A stretch of 64,000 nt of DNA from Parablautia muri (GCF_009917485.1 NZ_QZDT01000018.1:1-64000), one strand, 5' to 3'. Counted from the first letter of the stretch, positions 1 through 8,706 are shown. Program-made: numbers and translations. Notes: generated from the sequence alone by a model not told the origin.

Positions 1-168
1 CGGGAGGAAATCGAAGAAGCGAAAAAGGAAAAGAGCCGCGCCTACCACCGGGAATATTCCAGAGCCTACCGCGCTAAAAATATTGAAAAGCAACGGGAGT
101 ATGACCGTATCAAAGCGCGGGAATACAGAGCGAGAAAAAAGGCGCAAGCCGCCGCAACCGCACAGTAA
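1..168 (+). CDS. C-terminal end of an unknown charged protein (partial)
   Basis: Frame 1 is open from the first base to the TAA at 166-168 and gives 55 residues very rich in Lys, Arg, Glu, Tyr and Ala, including repeated AYR/EYR-type segments, ending in an Ala-rich tail. It is probably a single highly charged, helical, perhaps nucleic-acid-binding tail of an IME1 backbone protein. The start is outside the window. No family was recognised. Confidence 0.6.
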   Translation, partial: REEIEEAKKEKSRAYHREYSRAYRAKNIEKQREYDRIKAREYRARKKAQAAATAQ

Positions 169-266
169 AACCAAACAGCCAACAGCTAAGAGGGATTTTC
201 CAATTACGGGAAATCCCTTTTCCCATGTCTGCAAAGCAGACATTGCCCAAAGAAAGGAGCGACCTA

Positions 267-434
267 TTGACAGAAAAGAACAAAACCCCCACCCCGCCCC
301 GAAAGCCGGACGGTATCATCACAACGCAGAGGAACGGGCAGACCATTGTTGCGGAGTTGTTTTTCAACCACAGCGGCACAGAAACATTCCGCGACAAGAT
401 TTTGAAAATGATACTTGCCGACAAGCAGGAATAA
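267..434 (+). CDS. tnpW: TnpW-type transposon-encoded small protein
   Basis: A 55-residue protein. The TTG at 267 is taken as start because AAAGGAG (253-259) lies 7 bases upstream; the earlier in-frame ATG at 225 has no ribosome site. The body reads as a short strand-rich segment (TIVAELFFNHSGTETFRDKI) followed by a helix ending KMI, which matches the TnpW family found beside recombinase or mobilization genes in Tn4451-like elements. The molecular function of TnpW is not known. It lies between an unknown gene and DUF3847, all on the plus strand. Confidence 0.6.
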   Translation: MTEKNKTPTPPRKPDGIITTQRNGQTIVAELFFNHSGTETFRDKILKMILADKQE

Positions 435-522
435 AACGGGAAAACGGTTATCTGTAAAAATCCATTCCCATCCAATCCTATCCCATCCAATCCATACCAG
501 ACATGAAAGGAGCGATTGACCC

Positions 523-918
523 GTGGCAAAGACCAAAGCCGAAAAAATCACGAGCATTGAGGAAGAAATCCGACAGCTTGAAAACAGGCGCAGACAGCTT
601 GTGCAGGAGCAAAAGGCGCAGGAGCGCAAGGACAGGACAAAACGCCTATGCCGCCGCATGGGGCTTTTTGAAAGCCTTGTCCCCGACACAATACCGCTGA
701 CAGAGGAACAATTCAAGACCTTCCTTGAAAAAACTGTAATGACCGACCACGCCCGCCGCATACTGGACGGACTGACCGCCCAGAACGCCCCCACAGCCCC
801 CATACAGGGCGCAGAAACGGCGGCGCAGGGTAACACGCCGCCCACCGCCCATACAGCCCATACAGCCCACGAGGGCGGCGCAGGCGGGAGCATGAACGGG
901 GGCGGCTTGCAAGGGTAA
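523..918 (+). CDS. DUF3847 family protein (IME1)
   Basis: 131 residues from a GTG start at 523, with AAAGGAG at 506-512. The N-terminal 45 residues form a Lys/Glu/Gln-rich coiled coil (EEEIRQLENRRRQL), followed by an R-x4-RLCRR-MG segment and a compact helical domain ending near DHARRILDGL; the tail is Pro/Ala/His-rich and low in complexity. DUF3847 proteins sit directly upstream of MobA/MobL relaxases; the same arrangement recurs at 14908 and 36881 here. A role as a relaxosome or oriT accessory factor is likely from position alone. The candidate oriT starts 15 bases after the stop. Confidence 0.8.
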   Translation: MAKTKAEKITSIEEEIRQLENRRRQLVQEQKAQERKDRTKRLCRRMGLFESLVPDTIPLTEEQFKTFLEKTVMTDHARRILDGLTAQNAPTAPIQGAETAAQGNTPPTAHTAHTAHEGGAGGSMNGGGLQG

Positions 919-933
919 CGGCTTATGCCCCTA

Positions 934-990
934 CCCTTGCTTAAAAGCAAGGGCGCACTTATATACCACATGAGATGTGGTATGTGCGGT
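934..990. other. Candidate oriT of IME1 (MOBQ/RSF1010-like nick region)
   Basis: A hairpin CCCTTGC/GCAAGGG (934-940, 947-953) is followed by GGGCGCACTTAT and a second hairpin ATACCACA/TGTGGTAT (963-970, 976-983). Read on the minus strand this is an inverted repeat followed by ATAAGTGCGCCCT, which matches the RSF1010/R1162 nick sequence TAAGTGCG/CCCT. It lies between DUF3847 and the MobA/MobL relaxase, as at 15198 and 37261. Confidence 0.75.
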
Positions 991-1064
991 CTTGCAGACG
1001 GCGTTTTGTGCCTGTCGGCACAAAAGAGAACGGCGGGAGTTACCCGCAGAAAGGAGCGCGGCGC

Positions 1065-2489
1065 GTGGCAATCTACCATTGCAGTATCAAAGTCATATCC
1101 CGCGGCAAGGGCAAATCCGCTGTTGCCGCCGCCGCTTACCGGGCGGGGGAAAAAATCACAAATGAGTTTGACGGAATGACCCACGACTACACCCACAAGG
1201 GCGGTGTCGTCCACACCGAGATTTTACTCCCCGACCACGCCCCCACCGAGTATGCGGACAGGGCGGTTTTGTGGAACGAAGTGGAGAAAATCGAGAAAGC
1301 GAAGAACGCCCAGCTTGCGCGGGAGATTGAAATTTCCTTACCCCGCGAACTGACGAGGGAGCAGAGCATTTCCCTTGTCCGCGAGTATGTGAAACGGCAT
1401 TTTGTGGCGGCGGGAATGTGCGCCGATGTATGTTTACATGACACAGGCGGCGGCAACCCCCACGCCCATATCATGCTGACAATGCGACCTTTTGACGAGG
1501 GCGGCGAGTGGGGAGCGAAGCAGAAAAAGGAGTACATTCTTGATAAAGACGGTAGTAAAATCTATGACCCGAAAAAGCGGCAGTACAAATGCAAATCCAT
1601 TCCCGCCACCAACTGGAACGAGCAGACCAAAGCGGAGGAATGGAGAGCGGCATGGGCGGGGCTTTGCAATCAGGCATTGGAGCAGTACGGACACGCGGAG
1701 CGTATCGACCACCGCAGTTATGAACGGCAAAGGGAAAGCGGCAATCCTGCCGCCGACCAGATACCCACCGTCCATTTAGGCGTTGCCGCTTCCGCTATGG
1801 AGAAGCGCGGCATCCGCACCGAGCGCGGCGACCTTAACCGCGAAATCGAAGTTACAAACCAGAAGTTGCGGCAGTTAAAGGCGCGTATCTCCAAACTGCA
1901 AAACTGGTTGAAAGAAGAAAGCGAGAACACCGAGCCGACTACCCTTGCCGACTACATTCAAGGCATACTGTCACGCAAGGCACAGACGGAAAAATCGGGA
2001 TATTCACAATCGCTGTATAACCTCAAAGACGCGGCAAATATGCTGAATTTCCTGCAAGCCAACAACATCATGGATATGACGGGGCTTGATGAAAAATTTA
2101 AGACTATGATAGGGGAACAACTGGATATTCAAGGCAAGCTGAAACCCGTTGAACGGCGGTTAGGCACTCTGAAAAAGCACTTAGAGCAAGCCGACATTTA
2201 TTTCAAGTACAAAGGAAAGAAGCCGCTGACCGAAGCCGAGCAAATCCTATTCACAACGGCGAACGATTATCTTAAAGGCGTGATGAACGGCAAGACCACA
2301 ATCCCGACAAAGACATGGAAAGAAGAATACACCAAGCTGACCGCCGAGAGAAAAACACTCAATCGGCGGTATCTTGCATTGAAAGAGGAAGTGAAAGAAG
2401 CGGAGAAAATCAGAAAGAGCGTTTACAGTATCTTGCGACAGGAACAGCGGGAACAACAGCCCCACAGAAAACAGGATATGGAACGATAA
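1065..2489 (+). CDS. mobL: MobA/MobL family (MOBQ) relaxase of IME1
   Basis: 474 residues. GTG 1065 is the start because AAAGGAG (1050-1056) lies just upstream and the protein then begins with the family signature V-A-I-Y-H-C-S; the longer open frame upstream crosses the oriT. The N-terminal nuclease domain (about 1-220) has the SAVAAAAYRAGE motif, and the metal-binding triad region GNPHAHIMLTMRPF near residues 126-140. The C-terminal half is coiled coil with no recognised domain. The protein should nick the adjacent oriT and lead the transferred strand, relying on a conjugation apparatus supplied by a helper such as the host ICE. Ends in the QQPHRKQDMER tail also seen in the IME2 relaxase (HRQQDMEL). 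Confidence 0.92.
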   Translation: MAIYHCSIKVISRGKGKSAVAAAAYRAGEKITNEFDGMTHDYTHKGGVVHTEILLPDHAPTEYADRAVLWNEVEKIEKAKNAQLAREIEISLPRELTREQSISLVREYVKRHFVAAGMCADVCLHDTGGGNPHAHIMLTMRPFDEGGEWGAKQKKEYILDKDGSKIYDPKKRQYKCKSIPATNWNEQTKAEEWRAAWAGLCNQALEQYGHAERIDHRSYERQRESGNPAADQIPTVHLGVAASAMEKRGIRTERGDLNREIEVTNQKLRQLKARISKLQNWLKEESENTEPTTLADYIQGILSRKAQTEKSGYSQSLYNLKDAANMLNFLQANNIMDMTGLDEKFKTMIGEQLDIQGKLKPVERRLGTLKKHLEQADIYFKYKGKKPLTEAEQILFTTANDYLKGVMNGKTTIPTKTWKEEYTKLTAERKTLNRRYLALKEEVKEAEKIRKSVYSILRQEQREQQPHRKQDMER

Positions 2490-2574
2490 CAGACGGGGCG
2501 GCGGGATAGTCAATACCTATTACCGCCGCCCTGTTTTGGACTTTTATTAGAGGGATAAACTGGAAGTAGTCACC

Positions 2575-3360
2575 TCATGTCGAAAATACAGTGCCGAGAG
2601 CCATAATAGCCGCATTGTAGAAAGCATGCAAAATGATATTGCTCCACAGGTTTTTATTAGATTTATAGTAGAGAAAGCCATAAGCGCAGCCAGTAAGAAC
2701 ATGTTCCGTCATAATCATTTTGAGTGAATTTATAACGCTCCCTGCCGTATTGCCCCATAGATAATATGCAAACGGAAAATGGTACAACCCAAACAGAATG
2801 CCAGTAAGCAGTATGACCAGATATGGCTTTTTTAGTGAATCCATCATAGTTCTTTGCAGAATGCCCCTGAAGAAAAATTCTTCCGTAAATGCTGCTGTAA
2901 GTATCATCAGGCAAAAAAATACTGGAAGTTTTACTAATATGTGGAGAATATTCGTTATATTAAAACAAAATCCCCCTAAACCAAAGACAAGGATAATAAC
3001 ACCTTGGTATGCAGCACAAATCAATAGTATCCTTAATACGGTTTTTCTGTCAAAATGTCTTAAGCCTGATTCTTTCAAGGCTTGTATTATTTTCTCTTTT
3101 CTGAAAACAGCGATAATCAGGAGGGGAAAGAGAACCAGAAACAACCAGTTTGATAATTCATTTATGATATCGACCTGAAAAGCACAGCTTATGTAAGACA
3201 GCATAAAATAGAATACATACCATGCTAAGCCGAGAATGAGTTCCTTTTTATTTTTAGACAAATATTCTATTTCATCCGATTTCTGTTGTCCTGTTTTGTC
3301 CATTTTCCGTTTTCTGAATACAATGGCTATCAACAAAATTAATATTACTGAAAATAACAT
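2575..3360 (-). CDS. CPBP family intramembrane glutamic endopeptidase (CAAX/Abi type)
   Basis: 261 residues with about seven hydrophobic segments. The three CPBP motifs are present in order: EEFFFRG (EExxxR) near residue 160, FGLYHF (FxxxH) near 190, and HAFYNA (HxxxN) near 250, so the active site looks complete. GGAGGAA lies 7 bases before the ATG. Family members are membrane proteases, some linked to bacteriocin self-immunity; the substrate here is unknown. The gene is AT-rich compared with the relaxase before it and convergent to it, which marks it as cargo of IME1. A promoter is visible in the 44-bp repeat upstream. Confidence 0.88.
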   Translation of the reverse strand: MLFSVILILLIAIVFRKRKMDKTGQQKSDEIEYLSKNKKELILGLAWYVFYFMLSYISCAFQVDIINELSNWLFLVLFPLLIIAVFRKEKIIQALKESGLRHFDRKTVLRILLICAAYQGVIILVFGLGGFCFNITNILHILVKLPVFFCLMILTAAFTEEFFFRGILQRTMMDSLKKPYLVILLTGILFGLYHFPFAYYLWGNTAGSVINSLKMIMTEHVLTGCAYGFLYYKSNKNLWSNIILHAFYNAAIMALGTVFST

Positions 3361-3423
3361 AAAAATTCCTCCGAAAATTTGTATCAGGAACGTGTATAAA
3401 TCCCGAGTGTCTGTATCGAAAAA

Positions 3424-3452
3424 ATTATACCACTTCCAATCATGAAAAGCAA
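3424..3452 (-). promoter_or_regulatory. Promoter of the CPBP protease gene
   Basis: On the minus strand TTGCTT (3447-3452) and TATAAT (3424-3429) are separated by 17 bases, upstream of the CPBP start at 3360. The promoter lies inside a 44-bp sequence that is repeated at 3781-3824. Confidence 0.6.
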
Positions 3453-3467
3453 TCTGAACTTTACTCC
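3424..3467. repeat. 44-bp perfect direct repeat, copy 1 (contains CPBP promoter)
   Basis: Identical over 44 bases to 3781-3824, 357 bases apart. It carries the leftward promoter of the CPBP gene. Confidence 0.9.
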
Positions 3468-3712
3468 CGGGAGTTTGACAGTTAGATTTTTAATAAAGCC
3501 GTTAAACCCCTTATAATATCTACATTCTCTTCGTCAAGCATTTTGTTTTGTTATATAGTAATGTCTGTTATCTCTTGATATTTTCCTGTTATAGATGTAA
3601 TATACTCATATACATACAACATGAATGCTTTATCTCAAAACTCCGCATAATATCAGTGTTTCGTAAAAATTCACAAAATAGGAAAAATTACCATATATTA
3701 AAACTTGGGCTC

Positions 3713-3762
3713 AAACTGCTACAATGCTTATAAATCAAGAGTTGTAGCAGTTTTATTTTTTT
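3713..3762 (+). terminator. Rho-independent terminator-like hairpin
   Basis: A perfect 12-bp stem AAACTGCTACAA/TTGTAGCAGTTT (3713-3724, 3742-3753) is followed by TTTTATTTTTTT. No plus-strand gene lies directly upstream, so it may be a relic of a deleted cargo gene. The rest of 3468-3780 shows no gene. Confidence 0.6.
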
Positions 3763-3780
3763 CAAAGTGTCAAAGATGGG

Positions 3781-3824
3781 ATTATACCACTTCCAATCAT
3801 GAAAAGCAATCTGAACTTTACTCC
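3781..3824. repeat. 44-bp perfect direct repeat, copy 2
   Basis: Second copy of the promoter-bearing repeat. The same -35 and -10 boxes face left here, but only non-coding sequence with a hairpin lies downstream of them, so this copy looks like an orphan promoter left by a duplication or a recombination event. Confidence 0.9.
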
Positions 3825-3835
3825 GTTCCGACTAT

Positions 3836-3983
3836 CCAGATGGTCAAGGGACGAGTAGTATTTTTTCGCAAAGAGCGCGAAAAAAATCTCCACTCTTAAA
3901 CCCTTGACCGTCTGGATTTTTGCCGTTTCCATTTCGCCGCCGAAAACGGGGAACAGGATAAAAAAATCCTGCCCCCGTTTTCG
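3836..3983. repeat. Two long inverted repeats near the IME1 right end
   Basis: CCAGATGGTCAAGGG (3836-3850) pairs with CCCTTGACCGTCTGG (3901-3915) with a single G-T, and the loop holds a second A/T-rich stem (ATTTTTTCGC with GCGCGAAAAAAAT). Directly after it GAAAACGGGG...CAGGAT pairs with ATCCTG...CCCCGTTTTC (3942-3982). TTTTGCCGTT and AACGGCAAAA also pair across this block. The 3825-4300 stretch has no convincing gene. It may be a structured end, a single-strand origin or a transcription barrier; the function is not known. Confidence 0.7.
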
Positions 3984-4300
3984 TCCGCTTCATTCTAACG
4001 GCAAAACCGTCTGCACTACTGCGGCGGCGGGCGGTAGGTTATGCGGTGGCTCTGCCCCCGCGCCCCCGACCTCTCCCAAAGAACAGAATGGAATGTTACG
4101 CAATAGGGCTTGAAAAGGCTTTATTTTTAAGGCGTTTCAGACACGAAAAACCACCGGGCAAGGGTTTTATACTACCCACACGCAAAAACAGCTTCTAACC
4201 GTCCACAAGCGCATTTTGCGCCCATTCTTCCTGCCCGTTTCCCGCCGCGCTGAAAAGTTTTGCGTCAATAACTCAAAAAAGCACTTGACAAAACGCTTCA

Positions 4301-4694
4301 TGGGGAAATGGGAAAGATATCGCACCGTTTATCGATCCGGTGTTCGACAACAATATCCTTTTTACCCAGACGGAGCGGCTCACCATGAATGGAAGGCCGA
4401 AAAAGCCAAAGTACGCAAGGAATAAGAACGTGGTGGTGATTGGCGGCTCCGGTTCCGGCAAGACCCGGTTCTATGTTAAGCCCCAGCTCATGCAGATGCC
4501 CTCAAATGTCAGCTTCGTGACCACTGATCCGAAAGGTACCATCCTGCTCGAATGCGGAAAAATGTTAAGCAGGGGCACGCCGAAGATGAAAAACGGGAAA
4601 CCGGTCAGGGATAAAAACGGGAGGGTGGTTTACGAACCTTACCGGATCAAGGTGCTGAATACCATTAATTTCAAGAAAAGCATGCACTATAACC
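4301..4694 (+). pseudogene. virD4: VirD4/TraG type IV coupling protein, exon 1 fragment (5' part missing)
   Basis: The frame reads W-G-N-G-K-D-I-A-P-F-I-D-P-V-F from 4301 and continues to KSMHYN at the intron boundary. It contains the Walker A motif GGSGSGKTRF (about 4442-4471), preceded by the conserved KYARNKNVVVIGG region. Coupling proteins are hexameric inner-membrane ATPases that bring the relaxase-DNA complex to the type IV secretion channel. The N-terminal membrane part and about the first hundred residues are missing because IME1 is inserted; they should lie beyond the left edge. Codon 4694 is split by a group II intron and continues at 7409. Confidence 0.85.
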
Positions 4695-7408
4695 GTGCGA
4701 CTTGTTCGTCGCTGAAAAGGCGGCGCACAGCGCTGTTTTTAATCAGTTCTGTGAACTGATAATTCGAGAGGTGGAATGATAGGGTAACGCCTTGAAACGC
4801 CTCCCCTGATACTCCGGCATGCGTCATCACTCTGTGATGAGGTGTGAAGCCCGGTAAAGTCGGCAGAAAGGTGCCGTAACAGATAACGCTGACGAAACCT
4901 GTCCAGAGGTGGACAGCGCACCCCATATGCCGGGGGTCTATAAAATACCTATGGTTAGAATGGCAGCAATGCCTGACGAAACTCCCGAATGTAAAGGTCT
5001 AAAAGTGCCACATACAGAAATGTATGTGTGGGTTCATGCCCAGACAGTGCGGTTTAGTAGGAATGGTTGTTACGAACTACCGTGATGTGTTACAGGCACA
5101 TGCAAGCTGTCAGGCTTAGAGGGAACACCTAAGGGTATATATGCACAGATAGAATTATCGGAACAAGGAAAGGCAGAGAATCCTATGGATAATCCGGCGA
5201 AGAATAATAAGCGGATGAATCTCTGCTGAAAGGTCGTGGTCGAACTGTCGATGTTGCCTGCGAAAAAGAGGGTGACGGAGGAATGGCCACAAGTCAGGCA
5301 GAAAATCAGCAGTACACTCTCTCTAATCATGCAGTCGAGTAAGAATAAGAAATTGTCACTCGAATCAATGAAACGGGGTGATGTACATGACACGGAAAGC
5401 TAAAAAAAGAAGTAAACTGCGCCATGCGGAATACTATGACATGCAGAACATCTTTGATGAACTGTATGCAAAAAGCAGAGATGGAGAGATATTTAATAAT
5501 CTCGTAGAAATCATAGTGGCACCAAATAACATCATGCTTGCTTTCAGAAATATTAAAAGCAATGATGGGAGCCATACCGCCGGTACAGACGGGAGAACGA
5601 TAGAATCCCTGGCAGATATGCCGGAAGAAGATTTTGTCTCCCTTATTCAAAAACAGTTTACAAGGTATGTGCCAAAAACAGTAAGGAGGGTAGAGATTCC
5701 CAAACCAAACGGGAAATTAAGACCGTTAGGTATACCGTGTATCATAGACCGGATTGTACAGCAATGCATATTACAAGTCATGGAGCCAATCTGTGAAGCA
5801 AAGTTCTATGAACATTCATACGGCTTCAGACCTTGCAGGAGCGCTGAAAACGCTGTCTCCTACGCTTATGGACTGGCTCAAAGGAATAAACTCCACTATG
5901 TGGTGGACGTGGATATAAAGGGTTTCTTTGACAACGTAAATCATAGAAAGCTGTTACAGCAGATATGGACGCTGGGTATACGGGATACCAAACTGATTCA
6001 GATAATCAAAGCAATGCTGAAAGCGCCAATTCAAATGCCAGATGGAGAAATCCTACACCCAGATAGGGGAACCCCTCAGGGCGGCATACTTTCCCCGCTG
6101 TTAGCCAACATTGTCCTGAACGAACTGGACTGGTGGATAGCGTCACAGTGGGAGGGTATGGCAGACCATATGAAGTCTCCTTGTAAGGTCACATATTATC
6201 CGAACGGGGCAGAAAAAAAGTGCAACAGCCACACGGCGCTCAAAAAGAGCAACCTCAAGGAAATGCGTATAGTCCGGTATGCAGATGATTTTAAAATCTT
6301 TTGCAGGAACCGTAAGGACGCTGACAGAACATACCATGCGGTTGAGGACTGGCTGCTAAAGCGGCTCAAACTGGAAATTTCAGATGAAAAATCAAAGGTC
6401 ACAAATCTCAGGAAAAGAGATAGTGAATTTCTGGGGTTCCGTATGAGGCTGATAAAGAAACGCAGGACATGGGTAATCAGTTCAAATGTCTGTGACAAGG
6501 CAATGTCGCATATGCAGAAAGAACTCTCAAAAGCAATTATAGAGATTCAAAACAGCAAGACAGCAAGCGACATAAAGAGCAACATTCACGAATACAACGC
6601 CAAAGTCATAGGTATGCAGAACTATTATTGTATTGCTACGAGGATAAATCTGAATTTTAGCCGAATGGCTCATGTGAATAATGGTCGCTTTCTCCATCGG
6701 ATAGATGGGTATAAAAAGCAGGGCGAATTAAACAACAAATATATAAAAAAACGGTATGGAAAATCGAAACAAATGCGCTGGATTGGAGATACACCAGTAG
6801 TACCTCTGGCATATGTGCAGTTTAAAATACCAATGCGCAAGAGCAGGAAAATCAACCTATATACTCTAGACGGAAGAATGGAAATCCACAGCAATCTGAA
6901 ACTGAATGTTGAAGATATGCTCTGGCTCATGCGCCACCCGGTAACAGGAGAAACGGTACAGTTCAATGATAACCGAATCTCTCTCTATGCCGGGCAGGAA
7001 GGTAAATGTGCAATCACTGGAGAACAACTGGAAGTGATTCACTGTATTTGTTACAGGAAATCAAATGAGTGTAAAAATGGCAGAGACAGTTACCGTAATC
7101 TGTTGCTTTTATCGCCTGCCGGATATGAATTTATCTCAACAACAGACAGTATAAAGTTCGCTACACTGACAAAGAAGTATGAATTGAATAAGGCACAAAT
7201 TACTAAGGTAAACAAACTGCGTGTTACCGCAGGGTTGGCAGAAATGTCAATGTAAATCGTAACAAACTGATTTAGCTAATGTGAAAAAGTGAGTGTGTAT
7301 CACTGCTGAAACTATGCTTGATGGGGCGCCGGATGCGGTGAAAGTCGCATGTCCGGTGCTAGCCGGGGGAAAAGCTGGAGATAACATCAAAGGCTTACCT
7401 ATCGGAAC
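4695..7408 (+). mobile_element. Group II intron with reverse transcriptase, in virD4
   Basis: The intron begins GTGCGAC at 4695 and ends CTATCGGAAC at 7408 (GUGYG...AY rule). Joining 4694 to 7409 restores the virD4 frame exactly (HYN-P-F-R-Y-I-R-S-E-K). A domain V-like hairpin with GCGGTGAAAGTCGC lies at about 7325-7359, followed by a domain VI region (7360-7408). The ribozyme part (4695-5386) precedes the maturase gene and resembles the second intron at 10777 along its length, for example CCTGTCCAGAGGTGGA in both. Confidence 0.93.
5387..7255 (+). CDS. ltrA: Group II intron reverse transcriptase/maturase (LtrA family)
   Basis: About 622 residues from ATG 5387 (GGGG 9 bases upstream; ATG 5381 and GTG 5378 are alternatives). 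Reverse transcriptase motifs appear in order: PKPNGKLRPLGIP, the HSYGFRPCRSA region, DVDIKGFFDNV, GTPQGGILSPLLANI, and the catalytic YADD near residue 300. A maturase (X) domain follows, and the C-terminus keeps a weak HNH-like segment (GKCAITGEQLEVIHC...RDSYRNLLLL) in which the usual His-His-Ile is changed, so the endonuclease may be impaired. It promotes splicing and retrohoming of its own intron and perhaps of the intron lacking a maturase gene at 10777. Confidence 0.95.
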   Translation: MTRKAKKRSKLRHAEYYDMQNIFDELYAKSRDGEIFNNLVEIIVAPNNIMLAFRNIKSNDGSHTAGTDGRTIESLADMPEEDFVSLIQKQFTRYVPKTVRRVEIPKPNGKLRPLGIPCIIDRIVQQCILQVMEPICEAKFYEHSYGFRPCRSAENAVSYAYGLAQRNKLHYVVDVDIKGFFDNVNHRKLLQQIWTLGIRDTKLIQIIKAMLKAPIQMPDGEILHPDRGTPQGGILSPLLANIVLNELDWWIASQWEGMADHMKSPCKVTYYPNGAEKKCNSHTALKKSNLKEMRIVRYADDFKIFCRNRKDADRTYHAVEDWLLKRLKLEISDEKSKVTNLRKRDSEFLGFRMRLIKKRRTWVISSNVCDKAMSHMQKELSKAIIEIQNSKTASDIKSNIHEYNAKVIGMQNYYCIATRINLNFSRMAHVNNGRFLHRIDGYKKQGELNNKYIKKRYGKSKQMRWIGDTPVVPLAYVQFKIPMRKSRKINLYTLDGRMEIHSNLKLNVEDMLWLMRHPVTGETVQFNDNRISLYAGQEGKCAITGEQLEVIHCICYRKSNECKNGRDSYRNLLLLSPAGYEFISTTDSIKFATLTKKYELNKAQITKVNKLRVTAGLAEMSM

Positions 7409-8589
7409 CCTTCCGGTATATCCGTTCCGAAAAGGATATTTTAAAGCTGGTGAATACCATTATCGCCAACACGAAAGGGGAAGGGGAAAAATCCGCCGAA
7501 GATTTCTGGGTCAAATCCGAAAGGCTCTTATACTGTGCGCTGATCGGGTATATCTACTATGAAGCACCGGAAGAAGAGCAGAATTTCTCTACCCTGCTGG
7601 AATTCATTAACGCCTCGGAGACAAGGGAAGATGACGAGGAATTTAAAAATGCGGTGGATGAGCTGTTTGAGGAACTGGAACAGGAGAAGCCGGAACACTT
7701 TGCGGTACGCCAATATAAAAAATTTAAGCTTGCGGCGGGCAAAACTTCAAAATCGATCTTAATTAGCTGCGGTGCAAGGCTTGCGCCATTTGACATCGCA
7801 GAGCTTCGGGAATTGACTTCCTATGATGAGATGGAGTTGGATATGCTGGGCGACCAAAGGACAGCCATGTTTGTCATTATCTCCGACACGGATGACACTT
7901 TCAACTTTATCGTGGCGGTGATGTACAGCCAGCTTTTCAACCTTTTATGCGACAGGGCGGATGACGTACATGGGGGCAGGCTCCCGTACCATGTAAGGCT
8001 TTTACTCGATGAATTTGCGAATATCGGGCAGATACCAAAGTTTGACAAGCTGATCGCCACCATCAGGAGCAGGGAAATCTCTGCCTCTATTATTCTGCAG
8101 TCGCAGAGCCAGCTAAAGACGATCTACAAGGATGCCAGCGAGACTATTTTAGGGAATTGTGACAGCATGTTATTCCTTGGCGGGAAGGAGAGCACCACCC
8201 TGAAGGAGATTTCAGAGACTTTAGGGCGTGAGACCATTGACTTGTACAATACTTCCGACACCAGGGGGCAGAGCCGCTCTTATGGCATAAATTTTCAAAA
8301 GGTCGGAAAGGAACTTATGAGCAGGGATGAGCTTGCAGTCATGGACGGGGATAAATGTATCCTGCAGCTCCGCGGGGTGCGTCCATTTTTGAGCAATAAG
8401 TTCGACATCACCAGCCACAAGCGGTATAAGGAACTGTCAGACTATGACAGGAAGAACACCTTTGACGTGGAAGGGTACCTGGAACACAGGCTGAAATTGC
8501 GGGTAGATGAGGAGTTTGAACTGATTGAGGTGGAAGAAACCGCAGGGGATACGGAAAATACAGGAAATGCGGCGAAAACAGAAGGATAA
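7409..8589 (+). CDS. virD4: VirD4/TraG type IV coupling protein, exon 2
   Basis: The continuation of the coupling protein after the intron, about 393 residues. It has the conserved EDFWVK-(S/A)-ERLLYCALIGYI segment, the Walker B region LLLDEFANIG (near 8005-8034) and IILQSQSQLK, all diagnostic of the VirD4/TraG family. The C-terminus is acidic (EEFELIEVEETAGDTE). Within the ICE it would couple the MOBP relaxase encoded at 55517 to the VirB4/TrbL/PrgI channel, and the IME relaxases probably use it too. As the gene stands it is interrupted by IME1, so no full-length product is expected until that element leaves and the intron is spliced. Confidence 0.9.
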
Positions 8590-8601
8590 GGCGGCATGAC
8601 A

Positions 8602-8636
8602 GGGCACTCACTGTACAGGAAACAGCGCCCTTTTTT
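8602..8636 (+). terminator. Terminator-like hairpin after virD4
   Basis: GGGC...CTGT pairs with ACAG.GCCC across a short loop, and six T follow directly (8631-8636), 13 bases after the virD4 stop. The internal loop makes it moderate in strength. Confidence 0.45.
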
Positions 8637-8706
8637 AATGCCGCAAAATAAAATTAATATGAGCAGGGGGTGAGGCAGAATTTTTTTTGCAGACAGGAGG
8701 GAGATT

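Larger units (their letters stand above)
1..4306 (+). mobile_element. IME1, mobilizable element inserted in virD4 (right part only)
   Basis: The segment holds a DUF3847 gene, a MOBQ-type oriT and a MobA/MobL relaxase, the same core set as in IME2 and IME3, plus a TnpW-type gene and a CPBP protease cargo gene. Its right end is placed at the GA of 4305-4306, because the virD4 reading frame is recognisable from codon 4301 onwards (W-G-N-G-K-D-I) but meets a stop at 4286-4288 just upstream. The recombinase and left end must lie outside the window. The exact right end is an inference by analogy with the GA junctions of IME2 and IME3. Confidence 0.65.

Noticed and set aside
264..1214. 316-codon open frame on the minus strand across DUF3847 and mobL
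   Set aside because: It is opposite to two recognised genes, has no ribosome site and gives no recognisable protein.
7293..7562. Open frame crossing the intron 3' end into virD4
   Set aside because: It runs through the intron domain V/VI hairpins and enters virD4 in the wrong frame.
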